Notes: generated by a model from the letters alone, not told the origin. Numbered from the stretch's first letter, positions 31,544 through 40,812 are shown. The stretch is 64,000 nt of DNA from Hyphomicrobiales bacterium (GCA_900471925.1 UCGV01000010.1:325257-389256), one strand, 5' to 3'. Program-made: numbers and translations.

Positions 31544-32119
31544 TCAGGCAGCGATGCCGGCATAGGGCCTGTCGCAGCGGGCGGCGATCAGCGCTTCGGT
31601 CCACCATTGCAGCTGGCGCATCATTCGGGCGAACCGGCGCAACGCGTCGCCAGGATCCTGCAATAGACCTTCCGGATCCAGGCGCCGCCAGGGCGAGCTG
31701 AAGCTGACGGCGTCGCAGATCGTGACGGCGTGAAGCTCGGCAAAGACGAGGCGGAGCTGCTCGACTGCGCGCAGCCCGCCGGACACACCGCCATAACAAA
31801 CGAAGGCAATCGGCTTGCCGTGCCAGGGTTCGGCAAAGAGATCGATCAGGAATTTCAAAGACGCGGTAAAGCTGTGGTTATATTCCGGAGTCACGAGGAT
31901 GAAGCCATCAGCGCGATGAAGCCGATCGGCCAGCCGCCTGGCTTCCGGATGATGCGGCAAGTGCTGGGCAGGAAGCGAAAATGCCAGCGGGTCGATGATG
32001 TCGATTTCGAATTGCGCGAAGCCGGCTAGCTCCTTTCGGAGCCATTTGACCACCCTGTCGCAGATGCGGCCCTCGCGTGTACTGCCGTAGATGACGGCAA
32101 GCCTCATGAGTTTCTGCAT
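31544..32119 (-). CDS. NADPH-dependent FMN reductase family protein
   Basis: The 191-residue flavodoxin-like protein has the FMN phosphate loop YGSTREGR, the family motif VTPEYNHSFTASLKFLIDL and the loop CYGGVSGGLRAVEQLR. Such enzymes reduce FMN, quinones or chromate with NAD(P)H. The ATG at 32119 follows AAGGAG; upstream in-frame codons belong to the promoter region. It is divergent from soxR with a SoxR box between, so it is a likely SoxR target in the response to redox-cycling compounds. Confidence 0.88.
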   Translation of the reverse strand: MQKLMRLAVIYGSTREGRICDRVVKWLRKELAGFAQFEIDIIDPLAFSLPAQHLPHHPEARRLADRLHRADGFILVTPEYNHSFTASLKFLIDLFAEPWHGKPIAFVCYGGVSGGLRAVEQLRLVFAELHAVTICDAVSFSSPWRRLDPEGLLQDPGDALRRFARMMRQLQWWTEALIAARCDRPYAGIAA

Positions 32120-32172
32120 GCGTTGCTCCTTCTCGTGTCCGGCTTTACGGCCCGTGGAGCGCAGTCTATAAA

Positions 32173-32192
32173 ACCTCAACCAATATTGAGGT
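32173..32192. promoter_or_regulatory. SoxR box in the divergent promoter
   Basis: ACCTCAA at 32173-32179 and TTGAGGT at 32186-32192 form a perfect 7-bp inverted repeat with a 6-base A+T-rich centre. This agrees with the SoxR operator pattern CCTCAA-N6-TTGAGG, which lies between -35 and -10 of target promoters. It sits 10 bases before the soxR ATG and about 54 bases before the reductase ATG. Confidence 0.9.
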
Positions 32193-32201
32193 CAATAGCT
32201 C

Positions 32202-32666
32202 ATGCAGCAGAATCCGGCATTCTCCCTGAACTGGCTTCTGACGGTCGGCGAGGTGGCCGAGCGCAGCGGACTCGCCGTTTCCGCGCTGCATTTTTACGAA
32301 GTGAAAGGGCTGATTTCCAGCATCCGCACCCGTGGCAACCAACGCCGCTATGGGCGCGATGTGCTGCGTCGCCTCGGCATCATCAAGGTGGCGCAGCGTG
32401 TCGGCATCCCGCTTGCAGAAATCCAGGCCGCATTCGAAACCTTGCCGCAGGGGCGTACGCCGACGGTCGAGGACTGGAAGCGCCTGTCGGCGCTGTGGAA
32501 GAATGATCTCGATGCCCGCATCAAACAGCTAAGCCTGCTGCGCGATCATTTGACGAGCTGTATCGGCTGCGGGTGCCTGTCGATCGAGGCTTGTCCATTG
32601 CGCAATCCTTTCGATGTGCTCGGCAAAGACGGGGTTGGTGCGCGTCTGCTGGAGCCTGATGCATAG
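32202..32666 (+). CDS. soxR: Redox-sensitive transcriptional activator SoxR
   Basis: The 154-residue MerR-family regulator has an N-terminal winged helix ([26 protein letters not shown]), a dimerisation helix, and the [2Fe-2S] cluster motif with C120, C123, C125 and C131 ([14 protein letters not shown]). Oxidation of the cluster by redox-cycling drugs switches it on. There is no soxS neighbour, as is usual outside enterics, where SoxR controls target genes directly. The divergent FMN reductase and possibly the SDR downstream are candidates. The start is so close to the SoxR box that autoregulation is likely. Confidence 0.95.
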   Translation: MQQNPAFSLNWLLTVGEVAERSGLAVSALHFYEVKGLISSIRTRGNQRRYGRDVLRRLGIIKVAQRVGIPLAEIQAAFETLPQGRTPTVEDWKRLSALWKNDLDARIKQLSLLRDHLTSCIGCGCLSIEACPLRNPFDVLGKDGVGARLLEPDA

Positions 32667-32753
32667 ATCAGCGGGCTTTCTTTTGGCTGATCTCCTCATA
32701 TGTTAGGCCCGATAACGCAAGCGCGGGACCTGTCCCGCAAGGAGGAGGGCTTC

Positions 32754-33524
32754 GTGTTTCATCCCAAACTGTTCGAGAACCGCAATGTTATCGTTACAGG
32801 AGCCGGCCGCGGCATCGGTCTTGAAGTTGCCCGCCAGTTCCTGGATTGCGGCGCGCGTGTCCTCGTCCATACGGGACGTAACAGGGATCGGGCGCTGCCG
32901 GATTTCCTTCTGACGGCCGAATCAGAGCGGCGCGCATTGCTGCTTCCGGCGAATTTCCTGCAGCCGGGAGGGGCTGCGGCGTTTGCGGAGCAGGCTCTCG
33001 AATTTTTCGACAAGGTGCATGTGCTGGTCAACAATGCCGGCACCATGCATGGCCGTTTTCCAGCCGGCGAGCTGACGGATGCCGACTACGAGACTATCGT
33101 CCAGCTCAACCAGACGTCGGTAGTGGAATTGACGCGAGCCCTGCTTCCGGCACTTCGGGCGGCGCAGGGGGCGGCCATCGTCAATACGGTTTCGATTTCG
33201 GCGCTGACCGGCGGCAGTCCGGGCTCGGCGATCTATTCCGCGTCGAAAGCCTTCGTCGCGACCTATTCGAAGGCGCTGGCGCGCGAACTCGCGCCTGATG
33301 GCATCAGGGTCAACTGTGTCTCGCCGGGCACGATCGATACCGATTTCCATGCACGCTATTCATCGCGCGACAAGTTGGAGCAGACCCGCAAATCGATCCC
33401 GCTGCAACGACTCGGCACATCCGAAGATTGCGCGCCTGCCTATCTCTTTCTGGCCGCTCCCTCGCTCTCCGGCTACATCACCGGCCAGGTTCTGGAGATC
33501 AACGGCGGCCAGCTTATCTGCTGA
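32754..33524 (+). CDS. Short-chain dehydrogenase/reductase
   Basis: The 256-residue SDR has TGAGRGIGLEVA, NNAGTMHG, the catalytic YSASK and the end ITGQVLEINGGQ. I chose the GTG at 32754, with AAGGAGG eight bases upstream; an earlier in-frame ATG at 32700 has no such site. It lies 87 bases after soxR on the same strand, so SoxR control is possible but not shown. The substrate is unknown. Confidence 0.85.
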   Translation: MFHPKLFENRNVIVTGAGRGIGLEVARQFLDCGARVLVHTGRNRDRALPDFLLTAESERRALLLPANFLQPGGAAAFAEQALEFFDKVHVLVNNAGTMHGRFPAGELTDADYETIVQLNQTSVVELTRALLPALRAAQGAAIVNTVSISALTGGSPGSAIYSASKAFVATYSKALARELAPDGIRVNCVSPGTIDTDFHARYSSRDKLEQTRKSIPLQRLGTSEDCAPAYLFLAAPSLSGYITGQVLEINGGQLIC

Positions 33525-33564
33525 TTTGGTTGGACTTTTTTTGGTATTTCACGACTTTTGACCA

Positions 33565-33580
33565 ATTCGCTTCTGCGAAT
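33565..33580. promoter_or_regulatory. Palindromic operator candidate upstream of the ArsR-type gene
   Basis: ATTCGC at 33565-33570 and GCGAAT at 33575-33580 form a perfect inverted repeat around TTCT, 45 bases before the ATG. Short A+T-flanked palindromes at this position are typical of autoregulated ArsR/SmtB genes. Confidence 0.5.
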
Positions 33581-33625
33581 ATGCTATTGTACTGATCTAC
33601 CTTATTACCTCCTTCCGAGAAGCAA

Positions 33626-33967
33626 ATGCCATTGCCTAAACCGAAGCCGGGCATGACCGGCCAGGACTTGCAGAAGCTTGCTGACAAAGCCCATGAGGCA
33701 AGCGATCTCCTGAAGGCGCTCGCGCATCAGACACGGCTTCTCATTCTGTGCATCCTGTCGGAAGGTGAAAAGACGGTCGGCGAGATCGAGGATATCCTCG
33801 GTATACAGCAGGCTATGGTATCGCAGCAGCTTGCCCGTCTCAGGCTGGAAGGCCTCGTCAATACGCGGCGCGAAGGGCGTCTCGTTTATTACAGCATGGG
33901 CAACGAGAGCGTTCTGGATTTCCTCGAATCGCTTTTCAGTCTCTTTCCGGTTGTCGAAAAGGGCTGA
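33626..33967 (+). CDS. ArsR/SmtB family transcriptional regulator
   Basis: The 113-residue winged-helix protein has the domain LLKALAHQTRLLILCILSEGEKTVGEIEDILGIQQAMVSQQLARLRLEGLV, followed by the wing REGRLVYYSM. The CVC-type metal motif of ArsR is absent, and its one obvious cysteine is in LILCIL, so the effector is unknown; a sulfide/redox-sensing type such as BigR or SqrR remains possible. It stands alone, 73 bases before a LysR gene on the same strand. Confidence 0.85.
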   Translation: MPLPKPKPGMTGQDLQKLADKAHEASDLLKALAHQTRLLILCILSEGEKTVGEIEDILGIQQAMVSQQLARLRLEGLVNTRREGRLVYYSMGNESVLDFLESLFSLFPVVEKG

Positions 33968-34040
33968 GCCGCCCGGCTCTTGCGAAGCGGCCATCAAGCC
34001 GCAAAGATAGGCCTCATCCCGAATTCGGCAGGGAGGCCGG

Positions 34041-34934
34041 ATGATCGACAAGCTCGAATTCTTCATCGCACTCGCCAACGAGAAGCATTTCGGACGTGCG
34101 GCGGAGGAATGCGGCGTTTCCCAGCCGACACTTTCGGCAGCGATCCGTCAGCTGGAGGACCAGCTCGGTGTCATGCTGGTGCAGCGCGGTTCCCGTTTCC
34201 AGGGATTGACACCCGAGGGCCAGCGCGTGCTCGAATGGGCTCGGCGCATCGTCGGCGACACGCGGACGATGCGGGAGGAGATGCGTGCGGCCCGCAAGGG
34301 GCTCTCCGGCCATTTGCGGCTTGCCTCTATCCCCACTGCGCTCGCCATGCTGTCGCGCATCACGACGCCCTTTCAGGAGCGCCATCCTGACGTTACTTTT
34401 TCCATCGTCTCGCGCAATTCCCTGCAGGTGCTGAGCATGCTCGAAAATCTCGAGATCGATGCGGGAATCACCTATCTGGAAAACGAGCCGCTTGGGCGCG
34501 TCACCTCGGTGCCGCTCTACGCGGAGCGCTACAATCTCATCACCGCGGCTGGCAGTCCGCTTTCGGATCGCGAGAGTGTGACATGGCGTGAGGTGGGCGA
34601 TCTTCGACTTTGTCTATTGACCGCGGACATGCAGAACCGGCGCATCATCAACCGTCATTTGACGGAAGCCGGCGCCACTGCCCATCCGACACTCGAATCG
34701 AACTCGATGATCGTGCTTTTTTCGCATGTGCGGACAGGCCGCTGGGCCAGCATCATGCCGCGTAACGTCGCGAAATCATTCGGATTTCCGATCGAGATTC
34801 GGATGATCCCGATTATCGAGCCGGAGGCGCACCATCTTGTTGGCCTCGTTGCGCCGCATCGCGAGCCTTTTACGCCGCTTGTCTCGGCTTTGTTGCATGA
34901 GGCGCGAATACTCGTGGAAGACGCAGAGCTTTGA
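34041..34934 (+). CDS. LysR-type regulator, probably of the formate dehydrogenase operon
   Basis: The 297-residue LTTR has an N-terminal helix-turn-helix (HFGRAAEECGVSQPTLSAAIRQLEDQLG, about residues 18-45) and a periplasmic-binding-like effector domain. It reads toward fdsG, and its stop codon lies inside an inverted repeat of LTTR type (34931-34951). LysR genes next to fds operons are common and act as formate-responsive activators, hence the assignment. The effector is inferred. GGCAGGGAGGCC precedes the ATG. Confidence 0.85.
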   Translation: MIDKLEFFIALANEKHFGRAAEECGVSQPTLSAAIRQLEDQLGVMLVQRGSRFQGLTPEGQRVLEWARRIVGDTRTMREEMRAARKGLSGHLRLASIPTALAMLSRITTPFQERHPDVTFSIVSRNSLQVLSMLENLEIDAGITYLENEPLGRVTSVPLYAERYNLITAAGSPLSDRESVTWREVGDLRLCLLTADMQNRRIINRHLTEAGATAHPTLESNSMIVLFSHVRTGRWASIMPRNVAKSFGFPIEIRMIPIIEPEAHHLVGLVAPHREPFTPLVSALLHEARILVEDAEL

Positions 34935-34951
34935 TAGAAAAAAACTATCAA
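34931..34951. promoter_or_regulatory. LTTR-type operator in front of fdsG
   Basis: TTGATAG at 34931-34937 and CTATCAA at 34945-34951 are perfect complements around seven A residues. The core is ATAG-N7-CTAT, a T-N11-A LysR motif. The left arm overlaps the TGA of the LysR gene. It lies 119 bases before the fdsG ATG, a plausible activation site distance. Confidence 0.75.
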
Positions 34952-35069
34952 TCAACGAGACTGCTTTATTGATCGCAGCCTGCTTCCCTGAGAGAGTTCC
35001 CCAGAAATCGCAATGACATGGGGAGATTTTGCGGTTTTGGGAATGCGCAATCCGCAGGGAGGTCTGCCG

Positions 35070-35549
35070 ATGAACTTACGTGTCGCCGAGGGCGATATTG
35101 CCGAGCGTGTGCGCTCGATCGTTGAGCATCTTCGCTCTCTCGAAGGCCCCCTGCTTCCCATTCTGCATGAGATTCAGGGTGAATTCGGCTACGTACCGCA
35201 GGAAGCCTTGCCTGTGATCGCACAGGAACTTAACCTGTCTCGCGCCGAAGTTCATGGCGTGATGACCTTCTATCATGACTATCGCGACCACCCTGCCGGC
35301 AGGCATGTGCTGAAGCTCTGTCGCGCCGAGGCCTGTCAGGCGATGGGCGGTGATGCGCTGGCCGAGCGCGTCAAGCAAATGCTCGGCATCGATTTTCATC
35401 AGACGACACTCGATGGGAGCGTCACGCTGGAGCCGGTCTATTGTCTCGGCCTGTGCGCCTGTGCGCCGGCTGCAATGTTCGATGGCGAGGTGCATGGCAG
35501 GGTCGATGACGAGCTGGCAGCCGAACTCATCGAGGAGACGCGCCGATGA
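35070..35549 (+). CDS. fdsG: NAD-dependent formate dehydrogenase, gamma subunit
   Basis: The 159-residue NuoE-like subunit carries a [2Fe-2S] cluster, with cysteines C84, C89, C125 and C129 (CRAEAC and CLGLC). It forms part of the diaphorase arm that passes electrons from formate to NAD. The ATG at 35070 has GGGAGG upstream; the longer frame from 35013 is not needed. Its last codons overlap the fdsB start (ATGA). Confidence 0.95.
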   Translation: MNLRVAEGDIAERVRSIVEHLRSLEGPLLPILHEIQGEFGYVPQEALPVIAQELNLSRAEVHGVMTFYHDYRDHPAGRHVLKLCRAEACQAMGGDALAERVKQMLGIDFHQTTLDGSVTLEPVYCLGLCACAPAAMFDGEVHGRVDDELAAELIEETRR

Positions 35550-37102
35550 GCGTGAAGATTTATGTTCCGCGCGATGCCGCAGCGCTTTCGCTCGGGGCCG
35601 ATAAGGTGGTGAAGGCGATTACCCAGGAGATCGCAGCCCGCGGCCTTGATGCGACCATCGTGCGCAACGGCTCGCGCGGAATGTTCTGGCTGGAGCCGTT
35701 GGTCGAGGTGGAGATTGCCGGCAGGCGGATCGGCTATGGGCCGGTCAAGGCAAAGGATGTGGCGAGGCTCTTCGATGCAGGGCTGATGGAGGGAGCGGCC
35801 GACGTGCTCTGTCTCGGGGAGGTCGATGACCTCCCGTTCCTGAAAAGCCAAACACGCCTGACCTTTGCCCGCTGCGGCATCACCGATCCGCTTTCGCTCG
35901 CCGATTATGAGGCCCATGGTGGGCTCGCTGGTCTTCGCCGCGCGATTTCCATTCAGGCTTCCGATATCGTCAAGGAAGTTACCGATTCCGGCCTGCGCGG
36001 TCGCGGTGGAGCTGGTTTTCCGACCGGCATCAAGTGGAAGACCGTGCTCGATGCCGCCGGCGCCCGCAAATATATCGTCTGCAATGCCGATGAGGGCGAC
36101 AGCGGTACATTCGCCGACCGGATGATCATGGAAGGCGATCCCTTCGTGCTCATCGAAGGCATGGCGATTGCCGGGCTTGCAACCGGTGCCACGAAAGGGT
36201 TCGTCTATACCCGCTCGGAATATCCGCATGCGATTGCGACGATGACGGAGGCAGTAGAGATCGCCCGCAAGGCCGGCATTCTCGGCCCCTCGGTAATGGG
36301 CTCCGGCAAGACGTTCGATATGGAGATCCGCACTGGTGCAGGCGCCTATGTGTGTGGTGAGGAGACGGCGCTGCTGAACAGCCTCGAAGGCAAGCGCGGG
36401 ATCGTGCGCGCCAAGCCGCCGCTGCCTGCGCACAAGGGCCTGTTCAACTGTCCGACCGTCATCAACAACGTGATCTCGCTCGCCTCCGTGCCTGTGATCA
36501 TGGACAAGGGGGCGGCCTTCTATCGCGATTTCGGCATGGGCCGTTCGCGCGGTACCATCCCGCTGCAGATCGCCGGCAATGTGAAATATGGCGGCCTCTA
36601 TGAGACGGCCTTTGGCCTGTCGCTCGGCGATATCGTCGAGAAGATCGGCGGTGGTACAGCATCCGGCCGGCCGGTTAAAGCGGTGCAGGTGGGCGGGCCG
36701 CTGGGTGCCTATTTTCCGAAAGCGCTGTTCGATACCCCGTTCGACTATGAGGCGTTTGCCGCCAGGGATGGGCTGATCGGTCATGCCGGTCTCGTGATCT
36801 TCGACGATACGGCCGACATGCTGAAGCAGGCGCGGTTCGCGATGGAATTCTGCGCGGTGGAAAGCTGCGGCAAGTGTACGCCCTGTCGGATCGGTTCGAC
36901 GCGCGGCGTGGAAACGGCCGACAAGATCGCCCAGGGCATTGAACCGGAAAAGAATCGCGAACTGCTGGCAGATCTCTGCAACACCATGAAGTTCGGCTCA
37001 CTCTGCGCGCTCGGTGGTTTCACGCCTTATCCTGTCATGAGCGCCATGACGCATTTCCCGGATGATTTTGCTCCGGTCCCTCTTATCGAAGCGGCGGAAT
37101 AG
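35546..37102 (+). CDS. fdsB: NAD-dependent formate dehydrogenase, beta subunit
   Basis: The 518-residue NuoF-like subunit binds FMN and NADH. It has an N-terminal thioredoxin-like part, the FMN/NADH loop RGRGGAGFPTGIKW (about 151-164), ADEGDSGTFADR, and the [4Fe-4S] motif ESCGKCTPCRIGSTRG at about 440. It starts within the fdsG stop, and fdsA follows after three bases. Together these genes encode a soluble, complex-I-related formate:NAD oxidoreductase. Confidence 0.95.
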   Translation: MSVKIYVPRDAAALSLGADKVVKAITQEIAARGLDATIVRNGSRGMFWLEPLVEVEIAGRRIGYGPVKAKDVARLFDAGLMEGAADVLCLGEVDDLPFLKSQTRLTFARCGITDPLSLADYEAHGGLAGLRRAISIQASDIVKEVTDSGLRGRGGAGFPTGIKWKTVLDAAGARKYIVCNADEGDSGTFADRMIMEGDPFVLIEGMAIAGLATGATKGFVYTRSEYPHAIATMTEAVEIARKAGILGPSVMGSGKTFDMEIRTGAGAYVCGEETALLNSLEGKRGIVRAKPPLPAHKGLFNCPTVINNVISLASVPVIMDKGAAFYRDFGMGRSRGTIPLQIAGNVKYGGLYETAFGLSLGDIVEKIGGGTASGRPVKAVQVGGPLGAYFPKALFDTPFDYEAFAARDGLIGHAGLVIFDDTADMLKQARFAMEFCAVESCGKCTPCRIGSTRGVETADKIAQGIEPEKNRELLADLCNTMKFGSLCALGGFTPYPVMSAMTHFPDDFAPVPLIEAAE

Positions 37103-37105
37103 ATC

Positions 37106-39985
37106 ATGTCTCTCGTCCATGAAATCGACTACGGCACTCCGGCCTCGAAATCCGAAACGACGGTAACGCTCACCATCGACGGCCGGCAGATCACGGTTCC
37201 CGAGGGCACTTCGATCATGCGTGCCTCGATGGAGGCAGGCATCAAGGTGCCGAAACTCTGCGCCACCGATATGGTGGATGCCTTCGGCTCGTGCCGCCTC
37301 TGTCTCATCGAAATCGAAGGCCGCAACGGAACGCCTGCCTCCTGCACGACGCCGGTGGCTTCCGGCATCGTCGTCCACACGCAGACGGAACGGCTGAAGA
37401 ATATCCGCCGTGGCGTGATGGAGCTTTATATCTCGGACCATCCGCTCGACTGTCTGACCTGTGCCGCCAATGGCGATTGCGAGCTGCAGGATATGGCGGG
37501 CGCCGTCGGGCTGCGCGATGTGCGCTACGGCTACGAAGGCGACAATCACGTCAAGGCGCGCAACAGCGGTGAGATCAATCTGAAATGGATGCCGAAGGAC
37601 GAGTCCAATCCGTACTTCACCTATGATCCGTCGAAATGCATCGTCTGCTCCCGCTGCGTGCGCGCCTGCGAGGAAGTGCAGGGAACCTTTGCGCTGACGA
37701 TCGAAGGGCGCGGTTTCGGTTCGCGCGTCTCGCCCGGCATGCATGAACATTTCGTCGATTCCGAATGCGTGTCCTGCGGCGCCTGCGTGCAGGCTTGCCC
37801 GACGGCGACGTTGACGGAGAAATCGGTCATCCGCATTGGCCAGCCGGAACATTCGGCTGTGACGACCTGCGCCTATTGCGGGGTCGGCTGCTCCTTCAAG
37901 GCGGAAATGCGTGGCGAAGAACTGGTGCGCATGGTGCCGTGGAAGGAGGGTCAGGCGAACCGCGGCCATTCCTGCGTCAAGGGCCGCTTTGCCTATGGTT
38001 ATTCCACACACAAGGACCGTATCCTCAATCCGATGATCCGCGAGAAGGTGACAGATCCCTGGCGCGAGGTGACCTGGGACGAAGCCTACGCCCATGTCGC
38101 TTCCGAGTTCCGCCGCATCCAGTATCAGTATGGCCGAGAAGCGATCGGCGGCATCACCTCGTCCCGCTGCACTAACGAAGAGACTTATCTTGTTCAGAAG
38201 CTGATCCGCGCCGGCTTCGGCAACAACAATGTCGATACCTGCGCCCGCGTCTGCCATTCGCCGACCGGTTACGGTCTCGGTCAGGCCTTCGGCACATCGG
38301 CCGGCACGCAGAATTTCGACAGCGTCGAACAGTCCGATGTGGTCATCATCATCGGCGCCAACCCGACCGATGGTCATCCGGTCTTCGGTTCACGTCTGAA
38401 GAAGCGGCTGCGGCAGGGTGCCAAGCTGATCGTCATCGATCCGCGCCGCACCGATATCGTTCGCTCGCCGCATGTCGAGGCATCCTTCCATCTGCCGCTC
38501 AAGCCCGGCACAAATGTCGCCGTCATGACAGCACTGGCGCATGTGATCGTGACCGAAGGACTCTACGACGAGACCTTCATCCGAGAACGTTGTGACTGGT
38601 CGGAATTCGAGGACTGGGCGGCCTTCGTGGCGGAGCCACATCATAGCCCGGAGGCCGTCGAGACGTTTACCGGCGTCAAGCCGGAGGATATGCGCGGCGC
38701 TGCCCGGCTTTTTGCGACTGGCGGCAATGGCGCGATCTATTATGGCTTGGGCGTCACCGAACACAGTCAGGGCTCGACGACCGTCATGGCGATTGCCAAT
38801 CTTGCCATGGCGACCGGCAATATCGGTCGGCCGGGTGTCGGCGTAAATCCGCTGCGTGGCCAGAACAACGTGCAGGGCTCCTGCGACATGGGTTCATTCC
38901 CGCACGAATTGCCGGGTTATCGCCACATCTCCGACGATGCGACACGCGATATTTTCGAGAAGCTCTGGGGCGTGAAGCTCAACAACGAGCCTGGCTTGCG
39001 CATTCCCAACATGCTGGATGCTGCCGTCGATGGTTCCTTCAAGGGCATCTATATCCAGGGCGAGGATATCCTGCAGTCCGATCCGGACACCAAGCATGTC
39101 GCCGCCGGCCTCGCCGCGATGGAATGCGTCGTCGTGCAGGATCTCTTCCTCAACGAGACGGCGAATTATGCGCATGTGTTCCTGCCGGGTTCGACCTTCC
39201 TTGAAAAGGATGGCACCTTCACCAATGCCGAGCGCCGCATTAACCGCGTGCGCAAGGTCATGACGCCGCGCAACGGCTATGCTGATTGGGAAGTCACACA
39301 GAAGCTTGCGCAGGCCATGGGCCTTGACTGGCACTATACGCATCCATCGGAAATCATGGACGAAATTGCTGCGACGACGCCGAGCTTTGCCCTGGTCTCC
39401 TATGACTATCTGGAAAAGATGGGCTCCGTTCAGTGGCCCTGCAACGAGAAGAACCCGCTCGGTTCGCCGATCATGCATGTCAATGGCTTCGTGCGCGGCA
39501 AGGGCAAGTTCATCCGTACGGAATATGTGGCGACCGACGAGCGTACCGGCCCACGCTTCCCGCTGCTTCTGACCACCGGCCGCATTCTCAGCCAGTATAA
39601 TGTCGGGGCGCAGACGCGACGCACAGAGAATGTCGTCTGGCATTCCGAAGACCGTCTGGAAATCCATCCGCACGATGCCGAACAGCGCGGCATCCGCGAT
39701 GGTGACTGGGTGAAACTCGGCAGCCGTTCCGGCGATACGACGCTACGGGCGCTGATTACCGACCGTGTGGCGCCGGGTGTCGTCTATACTACCTTCCATC
39801 ACCCGGACACGCAGGCAAACGTCATCACGACTGACTTTTCCGACTGGGCGACGAACTGCCCGGAATACAAGGTGACGGCAGTGCAGGTTTCCCCCTCCAA
39901 CGGTCCGTCCGAATGGCAGTTGGAGTATGACGAGCAGGCCCGTCAGTCCCGCCGCATCGCCGGCAAGATGGAGGCGGCCGAATAA
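37106..39985 (+). CDS. fdsA: NAD-dependent formate dehydrogenase, alpha (molybdenum) subunit
   Basis: The 959-residue catalytic subunit oxidises formate to CO2 at a bis-MGD molybdenum site. The N-terminus is NuoG-like: [2Fe-2S] cysteines 52, 63, 66 and 80; a His-Cys3 site in HPLDCLTCAANGDC (112-125); and [4Fe-4S] clusters at 178-188 (CIVCSRCVRAC) and 221-231 (CVSCGACVQAC). A further cluster begins at 255 (CAYCGVGC) and includes C290. The molybdenum ligand is a cysteine, C383 in ARVCHSPT, not selenocysteine. The MGD-binding domains fill the rest. The length equals that of Rhodobacter-type FdsA. Confidence 0.97.
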   Translation: MSLVHEIDYGTPASKSETTVTLTIDGRQITVPEGTSIMRASMEAGIKVPKLCATDMVDAFGSCRLCLIEIEGRNGTPASCTTPVASGIVVHTQTERLKNIRRGVMELYISDHPLDCLTCAANGDCELQDMAGAVGLRDVRYGYEGDNHVKARNSGEINLKWMPKDESNPYFTYDPSKCIVCSRCVRACEEVQGTFALTIEGRGFGSRVSPGMHEHFVDSECVSCGACVQACPTATLTEKSVIRIGQPEHSAVTTCAYCGVGCSFKAEMRGEELVRMVPWKEGQANRGHSCVKGRFAYGYSTHKDRILNPMIREKVTDPWREVTWDEAYAHVASEFRRIQYQYGREAIGGITSSRCTNEETYLVQKLIRAGFGNNNVDTCARVCHSPTGYGLGQAFGTSAGTQNFDSVEQSDVVIIIGANPTDGHPVFGSRLKKRLRQGAKLIVIDPRRTDIVRSPHVEASFHLPLKPGTNVAVMTALAHVIVTEGLYDETFIRERCDWSEFEDWAAFVAEPHHSPEAVETFTGVKPEDMRGAARLFATGGNGAIYYGLGVTEHSQGSTTVMAIANLAMATGNIGRPGVGVNPLRGQNNVQGSCDMGSFPHELPGYRHISDDATRDIFEKLWGVKLNNEPGLRIPNMLDAAVDGSFKGIYIQGEDILQSDPDTKHVAAGLAAMECVVVQDLFLNETANYAHVFLPGSTFLEKDGTFTNAERRINRVRKVMTPRNGYADWEVTQKLAQAMGLDWHYTHPSEIMDEIAATTPSFALVSYDYLEKMGSVQWPCNEKNPLGSPIMHVNGFVRGKGKFIRTEYVATDERTGPRFPLLLTTGRILSQYNVGAQTRRTENVVWHSEDRLEIHPHDAEQRGIRDGDWVKLGSRSGDTTLRALITDRVAPGVVYTTFHHPDTQANVITTDFSDWATNCPEYKVTAVQVSPSNGPSEWQLEYDEQARQSRRIAGKMEAAE

Positions 39986-40812
39986 TGACGGAAAGGCCCG
40001 TCAGCACAGCCGTCAGCGAGGTCGCCCGCAGGGGCGGCGTCATGACACGGGGCCAACGCATCGTGCCGGAGGAAGTGCCGATCGCCTTTTCCTATGGCGG
40101 CAGTTCGCATGCGGTCATGATGGGCACGCCTGCCGATCTTGAGGATTTCGCTGTCGGTTTCAGCCTGACGGAATGCATCATCACCGATCGCAATCAGGTC
40201 GCCGGTATCGAGCTTCTCGAGGATGAGAAGGGTATCGATGTGCAGGTGACGCTTCTCGATGATGTCGAGGATGCTCTCAGGGCACGGCGCCGCAGCATGG
40301 CGGGACCGGTCGGATGCGGCCTCTGCGGCATCGAGTCGATCGAGCAGGCGGTTCGTACCGTGCCGGATGTTTCCAAGGCTGCCCTGTCGTTGTCGCATGC
40401 CGATATCATCGAGGCGGTCCGGTTGCTCAATGAATCCCAGCCGCTGCATCGCGAGACACGGGCGGTTCATGGCGCGGGCTTCCATATCCCTGGCAGGGGA
40501 TTGGTCGCGGTGCGCGAGGATGTCGGTCGGCACAATGCGCTCGACAAGCTCTGTGGTGCCATCATCAGGGCAGGAGAGGCGGGTGCTTCAGGTGCCGTTG
40601 TCGTCACCAGCCGCCTGTCCGTCGAGATGGTGCAGAAGACGGCAATCCTCGGCGCGCCTGTGCTGATCGCCATTTCCGCGCCGACGGCACTGGCCATCCG
40701 GACCGCAGAGGACGCCGGCATGACGCTGATCGCCCTCGTGCGCGGCGAGGATTTCGAGATTTTCACCCACCCGCATCGCCTGTCGCCCGGAAACATCGCC
40801 GATGTCGCATGA
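39985..40812 (+). CDS. fdhD: Formate dehydrogenase sulfurtransferase FdhD
   Basis: The 275-residue accessory protein transfers sulfur to the molybdenum cofactor of FdsA, which the enzyme needs for activity. The reactive motif CGLCG has C111 and C114, and the family motifs DVGRHNALDK and GADLVVTSR-like (AVVVTSRLS) follow. Its ATG overlaps the fdsA stop by one base. An internal ATG at 40042 is an alternative start. Its 3' end overlaps fdsD by 11 bases. Confidence 0.95.
   Translation: MTERPVSTAVSEVARRGGVMTRGQRIVPEEVPIAFSYGGSSHAVMMGTPADLEDFAVGFSLTECIITDRNQVAGIELLEDEKGIDVQVTLLDDVEDALRARRRSMAGPVGCGLCGIESIEQAVRTVPDVSKAALSLSHADIIEAVRLLNESQPLHRETRAVHGAGFHIPGRGLVAVREDVGRHNALDKLCGAIIRAGEAGASGAVVVTSRLSVEMVQKTAILGAPVLIAISAPTALAIRTAEDAGMTLIALVRGEDFEIFTHPHRLSPGNIADVA

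Noticed and set aside
37106..39985. Possible selenocysteine formate dehydrogenase
   Set aside because: There is no in-frame TGA in fdsA; the molybdenum ligand position is a normal cysteine codon.
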